Origin: Pseudomonas berkeleyensis
GTDB taxonomy: Bacteria > Pseudomonadota > Gammaproteobacteria > Pseudomonadales > Pseudomonadaceae
Direction: 5' to 3'
Assembly (NCBI RefSeq): GCF_014109765.1
Contig: NZ_CP059139.1
Location: 868,001-932,000 of the forward strand
Length of the DNA stretch: 64,000 nt
The position numbers and the translations under genes were made by a program. Below the pieces are notes generated by a model, which saw nothing but the letters and a program-made list of their open reading frames with translations, was not told the origin of the DNA and searched no databases. This document shows positions 1-7,795 of this stretch, piece by piece. Numbering within the stretch: position 1 is the first letter of the stretch; each line of letters begins with the position of its first letter.

Positions 1-157
1 CGGCGCCATCGCTCTCGGCCATCCGCTGGGCATGAGCGGCAACCGCCTGGTGCTGACCGCCGTGCATCAGTTGGAGAAGTCCGGCGGCAAGCTGGGTCTG
101 GCGACCATGTGCGTGGGTGTGGGGCAGGGTCTGGCGCTGGCTATCGAGCGGGTGTGA
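1..157 (+). CDS. pcaF: 3-oxoadipyl-CoA thiolase, C-terminal end (partial)
   Basis: Only the last 51 codons are in the window, reading from base 2 to the TGA at 155-157. The peptide has the C-terminal thiolase signature: a GHPLGMSG stretch followed by the glycine-rich MCVGVGQG loop that carries the second active-site cysteine. Thiolases of this kind cleave beta-ketoadipyl-CoA to succinyl-CoA and acetyl-CoA, the last step of the beta-ketoadipate pathway. The assignment to PcaF rather than another thiolase rests on context, because pcaB, pcaD and pcaC follow on the same strand. The 250-bp gap to pcaB is filled by two palindromic repeat pairs, so a shared transcript is possible but not proven. 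Confidence 0.85.
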   Translation, partial: GAIALGHPLGMSGNRLVLTAVHQLEKSGGKLGLATMCVGVGQGLALAIERV

Positions 158-171
158 CGGATTTCGAACCC

Positions 172-252
172 GTAGGGTGGGCTTTAGCCCACCTTCGACC
201 CGCGATGGCTGTATCGATCATGACTACGACGGTGGGCTGAAGCCCACCCTAC
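172..252. repeat. REP pair, GTAGGGTGGGCT family
   Basis: A 22-base hairpin element beginning GTAGGGTGGGCT and containing its own inverted half (AGCCCACC) is followed about 35 bases later by the same element in opposite orientation, ending in CCTAC. This is the head-to-head layout of a REPIN. It lies just after the pcaF stop codon. Confidence 0.8.
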
Positions 253-283
253 ACACTGGCCATCGAGCGGGTTTGAGGTTTAT

Positions 284-348
284 TGGTGCGCACGGCTCAC
301 CCTACGGTTTGGCGTATGACGCGCCTCGTAGGGTGCGCCGTGCGCACC
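284..348. repeat. REP pair, GTAGGGTGCGCCGTGCGCACC family
   Basis: Two inverted copies of a second palindrome family (GGTGCGCACGG...CCCTAC, then GTAGGGTGCGCCGTGCGCACC) face each other. Together with the preceding pair they fill most of the pcaF-pcaB gap (158-408). I see no gene in that gap. Confidence 0.8.
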
Positions 349-408
349 ATAGGCCGACATTGATGCCACACTAGGCCGTGCGCCCATTTCCTCAGGAACC
401 CACTGCTC

Positions 409-1761
409 GTGAGTAACCAACTCTTCGATGCCTACTTCACCGCGCCGGCCATGCGCGCGATCTTCTGCGACGCCGGCCGGGTGCAGGGCATGCTCGATTT
501 TGAGGCCGCCCTGGCACGGGCCGAGGCGCGTGTCGGGCTGATCCCCGCCGATGCCATGGCGCCCATCGAGGCCGCCTGCAAGGCCGAACTCTACGATTAC
601 CCGGCGCTGGCCCAGGCCATCGCTACCGCTGGCAATTCTGCCATCCCGCTGGTCAAGGCACTGGGCAAGCGCATCGCCGCCACTGACCCTGAGGCCGAGC
701 GCTACGTGCACCTCGGCGCCACCAGCCAGGACGCCATGGACAGCGGCCTGGTGCTGCAGCTGCGCGCCGCGATTGGCCTGCTGGAAAGCGATCTGGCGAA
801 ACTGGCCGATGCCCTGGCGGCGCAGGCCGAGCGCCATATCGATACACCTCTGGCCGGGCGCACCTGGCTGCAACAGGCCACGCCGGTGACGCTCGGCATG
901 AAGTTGGCCGGCGTACTCGGTGCCGTTACCCGCCATCGCCAGCGTCTGAGCGAGCTCAAGCCGCGCCTGCTGAGCCTGCAGTTCGGCGGCGCTTCCGGCA
1001 GTCTGGCGGCACTCGGCGATGCCGGTTGGGCAGTCAGCGGTGCGCTGGCGCAGGAACTGGAGCTGAACCTGCCCGAGCAACCCTGGCACACCCAGCGTGA
1101 TCGCCTGGTGGAGTTTGCCAGTCTGCTAGGGATGATCGCCGGCAGCCTGGGCAAGCTGGGTCGCGACCTCAGCCTGCTGATGCAGACCGAGGCTGGCGAA
1201 GTCTTCGAGCCGGCCGCGCCGGGCAAGGGTGGTTCGTCGACCATGCCGCACAAGCGCAACCCGGTCAGCGCCGCCGTGCTGATCGGCGCCGCTACCCGTG
1301 CACCGGGCCTGGTGGCGACGATGTTCGCCGCCATGCCACAGGAGCACGAGCGCAGCCTCGGTTTGTGGCACGCCGAATGGGAAAGCCTGCCGGAGCTGTG
1401 CTGCCTGGTCTCCGGCGCCCTGCAGCAGGCGCTGCTGGTGGTGCCGGGCCTGGAGGTGGATGCTGCGCGCATGCGCGCCAACCTGGAGCTGACCCAGGGC
1501 CTGGTGCTGGCCGAGGCGGTGAGCATCGCCCTGGCGCAGAAGATCGGCCGCGATGCTGCCCATCATCTGATTGAACAGTGCTGCAAACAGGCCGTGCGCG
1601 AGGGCGCTCATCTGCGCGCGGTGCTCGGCGCCAACGCCGAGGTCAGCGCACAACTTTCCGCTGCCGAGCTGGATCGCCTGCTCGATGCAGCCCATTACTT
1701 GGGCCAGGCCCGCTGCTGGGTCGAGCGGGCCATCATCGAACACACGCAATTTTCGTCTTAG
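409..1761 (+). CDS. pcaB: 3-carboxy-cis,cis-muconate cycloisomerase
   Basis: A 450-residue protein of the fumarase/aspartase superfamily. It carries the superfamily signature GSSTMPHKRNP at about residue 280 and an upstream TSQDAMD motif, which in this superfamily contributes to substrate binding. PcaB cyclises 3-carboxymuconate to 4-carboxymuconolactone in protocatechuate breakdown. The start is a GTG at 409 with CAGGAA about 11 bases upstream; the length matches bacterial PcaB proteins. pcaD begins 9 bases after the stop and pcaC follows, so the three are probably co-transcribed. In several Pseudomonas a pcaT transporter gene lies between pcaF and pcaB; here only repeats occupy that place. 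Confidence 0.93.
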   Translation: MSNQLFDAYFTAPAMRAIFCDAGRVQGMLDFEAALARAEARVGLIPADAMAPIEAACKAELYDYPALAQAIATAGNSAIPLVKALGKRIAATDPEAERYVHLGATSQDAMDSGLVLQLRAAIGLLESDLAKLADALAAQAERHIDTPLAGRTWLQQATPVTLGMKLAGVLGAVTRHRQRLSELKPRLLSLQFGGASGSLAALGDAGWAVSGALAQELELNLPEQPWHTQRDRLVEFASLLGMIAGSLGKLGRDLSLLMQTEAGEVFEPAAPGKGGSSTMPHKRNPVSAAVLIGAATRAPGLVATMFAAMPQEHERSLGLWHAEWESLPELCCLVSGALQQALLVVPGLEVDAARMRANLELTQGLVLAEAVSIALAQKIGRDAAHHLIEQCCKQAVREGAHLRAVLGANAEVSAQLSAAELDRLLDAAHYLGQARCWVERAIIEHTQFSS

Positions 1762-1770
1762 GAGTTATCC

Positions 1771-2559
1771 ATGCCTGCCGTACGTCTCGCCGATGGCGAC
1801 CTCAATTATCTGCTCGAAGGCCCGGCCACTGCGCCGGTGCTGGTGCTGTCCAACTCGCTGGGTACCGACCTGCACATGTGGGATGCACAGATCCCTGCCT
1901 TCACTCAGCACTTCCAGGTGCTGCGCTACGACACCCGTGGCCATGGCGCCTCGCTGGTCAGCGAAGGCCCGTACAGCATCGAACAGAACGGCCGCGACGT
2001 GCTGGCCCTGCTCGATGCACTGGACATCGCCAAGGCGCATTTCTGTGGCCTGTCCATGGGCGGCCTGATCGGCCAGTGGCTGGGCATCAATGCCCCCGAG
2101 CGCATCGAGCGCCTGGTGCTGTGCAACACCGCCGCCAAGATCGGCACGCCGGAGGTGTGGAATCCGCGCATCGAGACCGTGCTCGCCGGGGGCGCGCAGG
2201 CCATGCGCGACCTGCGCAATGCGTCGATCTCGCGCTGGTTCACCGCCGATTTCGCCGGGGCCAATCCGGGCAAGGTCGAGCCCATCGTCGGCATGCTGGC
2301 GCAGACCTCGCCTGAAGGTTACGCGGCCAACTGTGCGGCGGTACGTGATGCCGATTTCCGCGAGCAACTGGGCGCTATCCGTGCGCCGACACTGATTGTC
2401 TGCGGCAGTGGCGACCTGGTGACCACCACCGAGAACGGCCGTTTCATGCAGGAGCGCATCGCTGGCGCCGAACTGGTGGAGTTCTACGCTGCGCACCTGT
2501 CCAACGTGCAGGCCGGCGATGAATTCAGCCAGCGGGTGCTGGATTTTCTGCGCGCCTGA
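1771..2559 (+). CDS. pcaD: 3-oxoadipate enol-lactonase
   Basis: A 262-residue alpha/beta hydrolase. The nucleophile elbow is visible as CGLSMGG near residue 94, with an oxyanion-hole region around SNSLGTD near residue 28 and the C-terminal histidine in AAHLSNVQ. PcaD hydrolyses beta-ketoadipate enol-lactone to beta-ketoadipate. The ATG at 1771 is preceded by AGGAG at the right distance. It sits directly between pcaB and pcaC, which supports the assignment over other small hydrolases with the same fold. Confidence 0.93.
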   Translation: MPAVRLADGDLNYLLEGPATAPVLVLSNSLGTDLHMWDAQIPAFTQHFQVLRYDTRGHGASLVSEGPYSIEQNGRDVLALLDALDIAKAHFCGLSMGGLIGQWLGINAPERIERLVLCNTAAKIGTPEVWNPRIETVLAGGAQAMRDLRNASISRWFTADFAGANPGKVEPIVGMLAQTSPEGYAANCAAVRDADFREQLGAIRAPTLIVCGSGDLVTTTENGRFMQERIAGAELVEFYAAHLSNVQAGDEFSQRVLDFLRA

Positions 2560-2568
2560 ACCTGTCAT

Positions 2569-2625
2569 GGTGCGCACGGCGCAATCTACGGCTCCACGCA
2601 CGCCGTAGGGTGCTCCGTGCGCACC
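2569..2625. repeat. REP pair, GTGCGCACC family
   Basis: A GGTGCGCACGGCGCAATCTAC half-element faces GTAGGGTGCTCCGTGCGCACC. It fills the pcaD-pcaC gap and ends about 24 bases before the pcaC start. Both arms carry a few substitutions relative to the copies at 284-348. Confidence 0.75.
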
Positions 2626-2648
2626 GCTTCTTTTTTCGGAGTGATGCT

Positions 2649-3044
2649 ATGGACGAGAAACAACGCTACGAAGCCGGCATGCAGGTGCGCCGCGCGGTGC
2701 TGGGCGATGCCCACGTCGACCGCAGCCTGCAGAACCTGACGCCGTTCAACGAAGAGTTCCAGGAGATGATCACCCGTCACGCCTGGGGCGATATCTGGAC
2801 GCGACCAGGACTGCCGCGGCATACTCGCAGCCTGATCACCATCGCCATGCTGATCGGCATGAACCGCGAGGGCGAGCTGAAGCTGCACCTGCGTGCGGCG
2901 AAGAACAACGGGGTGAGCCGCGAAGAGATCAAGGAAGTGATCATGCAGAGCGCCATCTACTGCGGCATCCCGGCTGCCAATGCCACCTTCCATCTGGCAG
3001 AAGCCGTATGGGACGAGCTTGGAGTGGAGTCGCTGCAAGACTGA
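2649..3044 (+). CDS. pcaC: 4-carboxymuconolactone decarboxylase
   Basis: A 131-residue protein of the carboxymuconolactone decarboxylase/AhpD fold, with the conserved RHTRSLITIAMLIG and HLRAAKNNGVS segments typical of the family. PcaC decarboxylates 4-carboxymuconolactone to the enol-lactone that PcaD hydrolyses. I chose the ATG at 2649 because GGAG lies 8 bases upstream and the protein begins MDEKQRYEAG like known PcaC proteins. An in-frame upstream extension would run into the repeat. It ends the pca group; the next gene is convergent. Confidence 0.93.
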   Translation: MDEKQRYEAGMQVRRAVLGDAHVDRSLQNLTPFNEEFQEMITRHAWGDIWTRPGLPRHTRSLITIAMLIGMNREGELKLHLRAAKNNGVSREEIKEVIMQSAIYCGIPAANATFHLAEAVWDELGVESLQD

Positions 3045-3063
3045 CGGCGGCTGCACATATTGC

Positions 3064-3116
3064 GTAGGGCGGGTGCAACCCGCCAGCGCGCCAATGGCGG
3101 GTTGCACCCGCCCTAC
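3064..3116. repeat. REP pair, GTAGGGCGGGTGCAACCCGCC family
   Basis: A near-perfect inverted pair of a third palindrome family lies between the convergent pcaC and PAS-GGDEF-EAL genes, ending 2 bases from the stop of the latter. It could fold as a long hairpin in either transcript and serve as a bidirectional transcript end, though there is no U-tract. Confidence 0.8.
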
Positions 3117-3118
3117 CT

Positions 3119-6100
3119 TCAGTTCAGCATGAACAACGCCTCGCCATTGAACTCCTCGCTGATCTGCGCGGCCTGCATCGGCCGTCCCAGCAGGTAGCCC
3201 TGCACTTCGTCGCAGTCGTGCTCGCGCAGGAAGTTCAGCTGCTCCTGGGTTTCCACCCCTTCAGCGATCACCGCCAGGTTCAGGCTATGGGCCATGGCGA
3301 TGATGGCGCGGGCGATCTGCGCGTCCTGCTCGCCTTCCGGCAGACCGTCGACGAAGCTGCGATCGATCTTCAGTACGTCGATGGGGAACTGCTTGAGGTA
3401 GTTCAGTGACGAGTAGCCGGTACCGAAATCATCCACCGCGATGCACAGGCCGAGGCGCTTGAGATCCGCCAGGGTCTGCATCGCGCTGGCCACGTCGCGC
3501 ATCAGGATGCTTTCGGTCAGTTCCACTTCCAGGCAGGCTGGCGGGATGCCGGTGCGTTCGATGATGGCAGCGATCCGGTTACTGAGGTTGCCCTCGCTGA
3601 ACTGGCGTGCCGACAGGTTGACCGACACCTTGGGGATACGGATTCTCTCGCCGTGCCAGAGCTTCAGCTGGCGGCAGGCCTCTTCCAGTACCCACTCGCC
3701 GACCTGCACCACCAGCCCGAGTTCTTCCAGCACCGGGATGAAGTCGCCGGGCGGCACCAAGCCGCGTGTCGGGTGGTTCCAGCGCAGCAACGCCTCCACG
3801 CCGGTCAGGCGGTTGCCGTCGCCGGAGAACTGCGGCTGGTAATAGAGCACGAACTGGCCCTGCTCCTGGGCATGGCGCAGGTCGCTCTCCAGCTCCAGAC
3901 GTTCCAGGGCGCTGGCGTTCATGTCCGCCTGGTAGAACTGGAAGTTGTTCTTGCCGCGCTCCTTGGCGTGGTACATCGCCGTGTCGGCGTTCTTCATCAG
4001 CTGGCTCAGTTCCTCGCCATCCTGCGGGGCGAGGGCGATGCCGATGCTGGCGGTGACGAAGAACTCGCGGCCTTCGAGAACGAAGGGGCGGGCCAGGCTG
4101 GAGAGAATCTGCTCGGCCACGTGAATGGCGCGGTTCAGCGAACCTTCGCGCGTCGCACGGGGTTGCAGCAGCAGGGTGAATTCGTCGCCGCCCATGCGCG
4201 CCACGGTGTCGTCGCCGTCGACGCAGGCCGACAAGCGCACGGCCACGTCCTTGAGCATGCGGTCGCCGGCGGCGTGGCCGAGCGAGTCGTTGATCGGCTT
4301 GAAGCGGTCGAGGTCGAGGAACATCAGCACGACCCATTCGTCGTGCCGGTCGGCATGTTGCAGCGCGCTGTGCAGACGATCCTGGAACAGGGTGCGGTTG
4401 GGCAGGTGAGTCAGAGCGTCGTAGTAGGCCAGGCGGTGAATGCGCTGCTCGCTGGCCTTGCGTTCGCTGATGTCGCTGAAGAAGCACACGTAGCTGACCA
4501 GGTCGCCTTCCTCGTCATGCACGGCGGTGATGCCGACCCAGGCCGGGAAGTTCTCGCCGCCCTTGCGCTTGAGCCAGACCTCACCCTCCCAGCTACCGCG
4601 CTGGTTGAGCTGGCCGAGGATGTATTGCAGGTGGCTGGCCTGCTGACGGTCGGCGGTGAGCATGCCGGGCAACTGGTCGAGCACCTGCCCGGCCGAGTAG
4701 CCGCTGACCCGGCTGAAGGCCTTGTTGACCTGGACGATATAGCCGGCCGGGTCGGTGACCAGAATCGCCGCCGTGGAGTGTTCGAATACCGTGGCTGCCA
4801 TGCGCAGGTCTTTCTCCGCGCGGCGTTGCTGGCTGATGTCGCGGCCCACACCGAGAATGCCTTCGAAGCGGCCGTTCTCGTCCCACATGAGCACCAGGCG
4901 CAGCTCCACCGGAACCTTGTGGCCATCGGCGCGCAGGCAGTCGAAGACGAACAGCTGATCCGGCAGCTCTTCGCGCAGACGCTCCAGGCGGGTACGTTCA
5001 CCGAGCGAGTCGCGGATGCGTTCGATCAGCAGGTTGAGGCCTTGCAGTTGTTGCGGGTTGGCCGCCAGGCTGTAGAAGCTGTTGGCCATGACCCAGTCCA
5101 CGGAATAGCCGAGCACCGGTTCCACCGACGGGCTGACGTAGTTGAGCGCCAGCGTGCAATCGGTGGAGAAGATCACGTCGCTGATGCTCTCGGCCAGCAG
5201 GCGGTAGCGTTGCTCACTGTCACGCAGTGACTGGTTGCGCTCGATCTGCTCGGTGATGTCTTTGGCCACGCCGATCAGACGGCTGACCCGGCCGCGCTCA
5301 TCACGCGCCAGAGCCTGTTCGCGGATGCTGAACCAGCGCCACTGGCCATCGCGGTGACGCCAGCGCAGCACCGACTCCAGCAGCAGGCCGTCGCCGACCA
5401 CCTTCTGCAGGTTGCGGATGCGCCAGTAGTACTCGCTGTCGTCCGGGTGCAGCACCAGCTCCCAGAAGTCCTCGTGCATGGCCTTGAGTTCGGACTTGCT
5501 GTAGCCCAGTTGCAGGCCGAGGCTGTGGTTGCTGAACAGCACCCGCTTGTTCTGCATGTCGTGCACGTAGAGCAGATCCGGTACCGAACGAACCACCTCG
5601 GACCAGAAACGTTCGCGCTCGATCAGTGACAGCTCGATGCGCTTGCGGCTGGTGATGTCGCTGATACTCAGGGTGACCGCCTGGTAATCCTGGATCATCT
5701 CCGGCAGGCGCAGCACCAGCCAGACGTGGCGTTGCAGGCCCTGGGCGGTGACCAGCTGGGTTTCCAGCTCGACCAGGTTGGGGCCTTCCAGCACGGCGAC
5801 GGCCAGACGGTAACGCAGGTCGTCAGGTTGTACCGGGCCGTTGTCGAACAACTGCTGCCAGGCCTGGTCGGTGGACTTCACGCCAAGCAGATTCAGGGCG
5901 ACCTGGTTGGCTTCAGTGATGTGCATCTGTTCCAGCAACTGCTGCTGATGGCTGTCGTCAGCCTCCAGCCAGCGCCCCAGTCCGGCAGCATCGCGCAGCT
6001 TGTGTTGTAGCAGCAGGCTGCGCAGGCCGGACAGGTCGAGCACGCACAGGGCCACGCCGGTGCCTTCGAAAATGTCCTGATAGCGCCGTCGGGTTTCCTG

Positions 6101-7339
6101 CAGCACGCGCATGGCCTGCTGCTCATCGGTCACGTCGCGCAGCACCCATACGTAGCCGGCCTGGCGACCGACTTCGCTGATGTCGCTGCGGGTGACGGCG
6201 AACAGGCGTGCCTGGCCGTCCTGTTCCACGCGTACCAGTTCCGGGCCGAGCTCGTTGACCGGCTGCGGGCTGTTCAGGAGCAGTGGGTCGAGGTCGGGCA
6301 GCAGGTCGAGCAGATGACGATCCAGGGCCGCCTGACTGGTGAGGCCGAACAAGGCCTCGGCCTGCGGATTGAGGTAGCGCAGCTTGCCATCGGCCTGGGT
6401 CACCAGGATGCGTTCCTCGACCGCGCCCAGCGCACTGGCCGCCTGGCGCAGAGAGCGGCGGGACTCGTTGTTCAGACGCTGCAGTCTGCGTTGCTCGCGC
6501 TGCAGCCCGTGCAAGGCGAGCAAGGCCAGCAGGCTGCACAGGGCGAACAGCAGGAACTTGCCGGCCAGAGGGGGCATCAGCTCGTTGCTGGCATTATCGG
6601 CGTCGAACAGGGCGCGCAATTGCCAGTCGCTGCCTTCGAGCGGGATCAGATGCAGACTCTGCGCCTGCTCTACGGCGGTGACCGGGGCGATGGCCTTACC
6701 GGCTTTGGCAAGGTCGTCGGCGCGGGCGATCACGCGTTGGCTCTGCATGTCTTCGAGCAGCCAGCGATATTCGCTCTGATGCTGATCGCGCAGCCAGGCA
6801 AGCAGCGCGCTGGCGCGCATGCGCAGCACCCGATGGCTGCCGTCGCTCTGTCGCAGCAGCAGGTAGAGCACACCGCCGTCATGGGCGCTGAAGGAGAAGT
6901 GGTAAGCGGCAGCGGTGTTGCGTTGCTGCAGGGCGCGGATAAAGGCCAGATCCTGTGGTTCGCTGGCGGTATCGTTGAGCAGTTGCCCATGCTCGTCGAG
7001 CCAGGCCAGGCTGCTCAGTGTCGGGAACAGGCTGCGCAGTGCCGCGATCAGTTCGCTTTGCCCACCGTCTGCCCGTTTGGCCTCCTGCAGTATGGCCTGG
7101 CCTGCCTGTGCCTTCAGGCGCATGTTCAGACTCAGATGCTTGGCCAGTTGTTCACCATAGCTGCGGCTGAGCTGCTTCTGGTTGTTCAACAACTGACGAT
7201 ATTCCTGCATCAGTTGCCAGGCCAGCAGTCCCAGTATCGCCAGTACCAGCACCACCAAAGAGCGCCGGAGCAATTCACGACGGCCTGGCGCGTGTGACTC
7301 ACCCGATGGTAGGGAAGGCAATGATGGGGAGCTCGACAC
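3119..7339 (-). CDS. Membrane sensor with multiple PAS, GGDEF and EAL domains
   Basis: A 1406-residue protein. Transmembrane segments near residues 26-44 and 262-278 enclose a periplasmic sensor of about 215 residues. Five PAS-like regions follow (about 302-405, 418-565, 575-698, 708-838, 846-960), of which the second is atypical. A GGDEF domain (GGDEF at 1050-1054) and an EAL domain (EAL at 1182-1184) close the protein. The cyclase signature is intact. The inhibitory RxxD site that normally precedes it reads DGDD, so product inhibition at that site is unlikely. EAL-domain acidic residues (EALLR, DDFGTGYSS, EGVET) are all present, so phosphodiesterase activity is expected; the net direction on c-di-GMP cannot be told from sequence. 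It is transcribed alone, convergent with pcaC. Confidence 0.9.
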   Translation of the reverse strand: MSSSPSLPSLPSGESHAPGRRELLRRSLVVLVLAILGLLAWQLMQEYRQLLNNQKQLSRSYGEQLAKHLSLNMRLKAQAGQAILQEAKRADGGQSELIAALRSLFPTLSSLAWLDEHGQLLNDTASEPQDLAFIRALQQRNTAAAYHFSFSAHDGGVLYLLLRQSDGSHRVLRMRASALLAWLRDQHQSEYRWLLEDMQSQRVIARADDLAKAGKAIAPVTAVEQAQSLHLIPLEGSDWQLRALFDADNASNELMPPLAGKFLLFALCSLLALLALHGLQREQRRLQRLNNESRRSLRQAASALGAVEERILVTQADGKLRYLNPQAEALFGLTSQAALDRHLLDLLPDLDPLLLNSPQPVNELGPELVRVEQDGQARLFAVTRSDISEVGRQAGYVWVLRDVTDEQQAMRVLQETRRRYQDIFEGTGVALCVLDLSGLRSLLLQHKLRDAAGLGRWLEADDSHQQQLLEQMHITEANQVALNLLGVKSTDQAWQQLFDNGPVQPDDLRYRLAVAVLEGPNLVELETQLVTAQGLQRHVWLVLRLPEMIQDYQAVTLSISDITSRKRIELSLIERERFWSEVVRSVPDLLYVHDMQNKRVLFSNHSLGLQLGYSKSELKAMHEDFWELVLHPDDSEYYWRIRNLQKVVGDGLLLESVLRWRHRDGQWRWFSIREQALARDERGRVSRLIGVAKDITEQIERNQSLRDSEQRYRLLAESISDVIFSTDCTLALNYVSPSVEPVLGYSVDWVMANSFYSLAANPQQLQGLNLLIERIRDSLGERTRLERLREELPDQLFVFDCLRADGHKVPVELRLVLMWDENGRFEGILGVGRDISQQRRAEKDLRMAATVFEHSTAAILVTDPAGYIVQVNKAFSRVSGYSAGQVLDQLPGMLTADRQQASHLQYILGQLNQRGSWEGEVWLKRKGGENFPAWVGITAVHDEEGDLVSYVCFFSDISERKASEQRIHRLAYYDALTHLPNRTLFQDRLHSALQHADRHDEWVVLMFLDLDRFKPINDSLGHAAGDRMLKDVAVRLSACVDGDDTVARMGGDEFTLLLQPRATREGSLNRAIHVAEQILSSLARPFVLEGREFFVTASIGIALAPQDGEELSQLMKNADTAMYHAKERGKNNFQFYQADMNASALERLELESDLRHAQEQGQFVLYYQPQFSGDGNRLTGVEALLRWNHPTRGLVPPGDFIPVLEELGLVVQVGEWVLEEACRQLKLWHGERIRIPKVSVNLSARQFSEGNLSNRIAAIIERTGIPPACLEVELTESILMRDVASAMQTLADLKRLGLCIAVDDFGTGYSSLNYLKQFPIDVLKIDRSFVDGLPEGEQDAQIARAIIAMAHSLNLAVIAEGVETQEQLNFLREHDCDEVQGYLLGRPMQAAQISEEFNGEALFMLN

Positions 7340-7795
7340 GTTTTAGGAACCTGCAGCTACTGCGGATCTATATAGTAGAGCGCGCGAGCATGCCATGCGC
7401 GCGCGGCCGGCTAGGATGCCTGCAAATGTGGCCAAGTGCCAGTTGTGCCGACGAGCGTAGGTTTGCCCTGTCTCATACATTGCGGTAGCTTTGCGCCGCG
7501 CGCGTGATCTGTCCGCGCGGTACTTGGCGTTCGCCTTCGCAGGGGCTAAGGTCTCTGCACATTGCGTACGCGCAGGTGGTGTGAAAGCTGATGGCTATCC
7601 CACGTTAGTGATCCGGCCTCTGGGTAGGAGCGGCTTCAGTCGCAAATTTCGCGGATAAATCCGCTCCTGCAGGGTGTACAGCAGCTAACGCGAACATAGC
7701 CAAGAGATTGCGCCCTCGACGCATTCATCATGTTTCTCACGCGACCTGCATGGCGCGCCGTTTCCAGCTCCCAATTCTCACAAGTCAGGTTCTCC
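7340..7795. other. Intergenic region before ettA
   Basis: A 456-bp divergent gap. Apart from the REP pair at 7624-7672 and a shared flank at 7683-7710 (also seen near 32720) I find no gene, RNA or clear promoter. The sequence from 7340 to 7620 shows no convincing feature. Confidence 0.5.
7624..7672. repeat. REP pair, GTAGGAGCGGCTTCAG family
   Basis: GTAGGAGCGGCTTCAGTCGC is followed by an inverted half, GCGGATAAATCCGCTCCTGC. This resembles the classical Pseudomonas GTAGGAGC REP. The second arm has TGC instead of TAC at its end. Confidence 0.7.

Noticed and set aside
3653..5230. 525-codon open frame antisense to the PAS-GGDEF-EAL gene
   Set aside because: A shadow of the GGDEF and EAL coding region, with no recognisable protein features.
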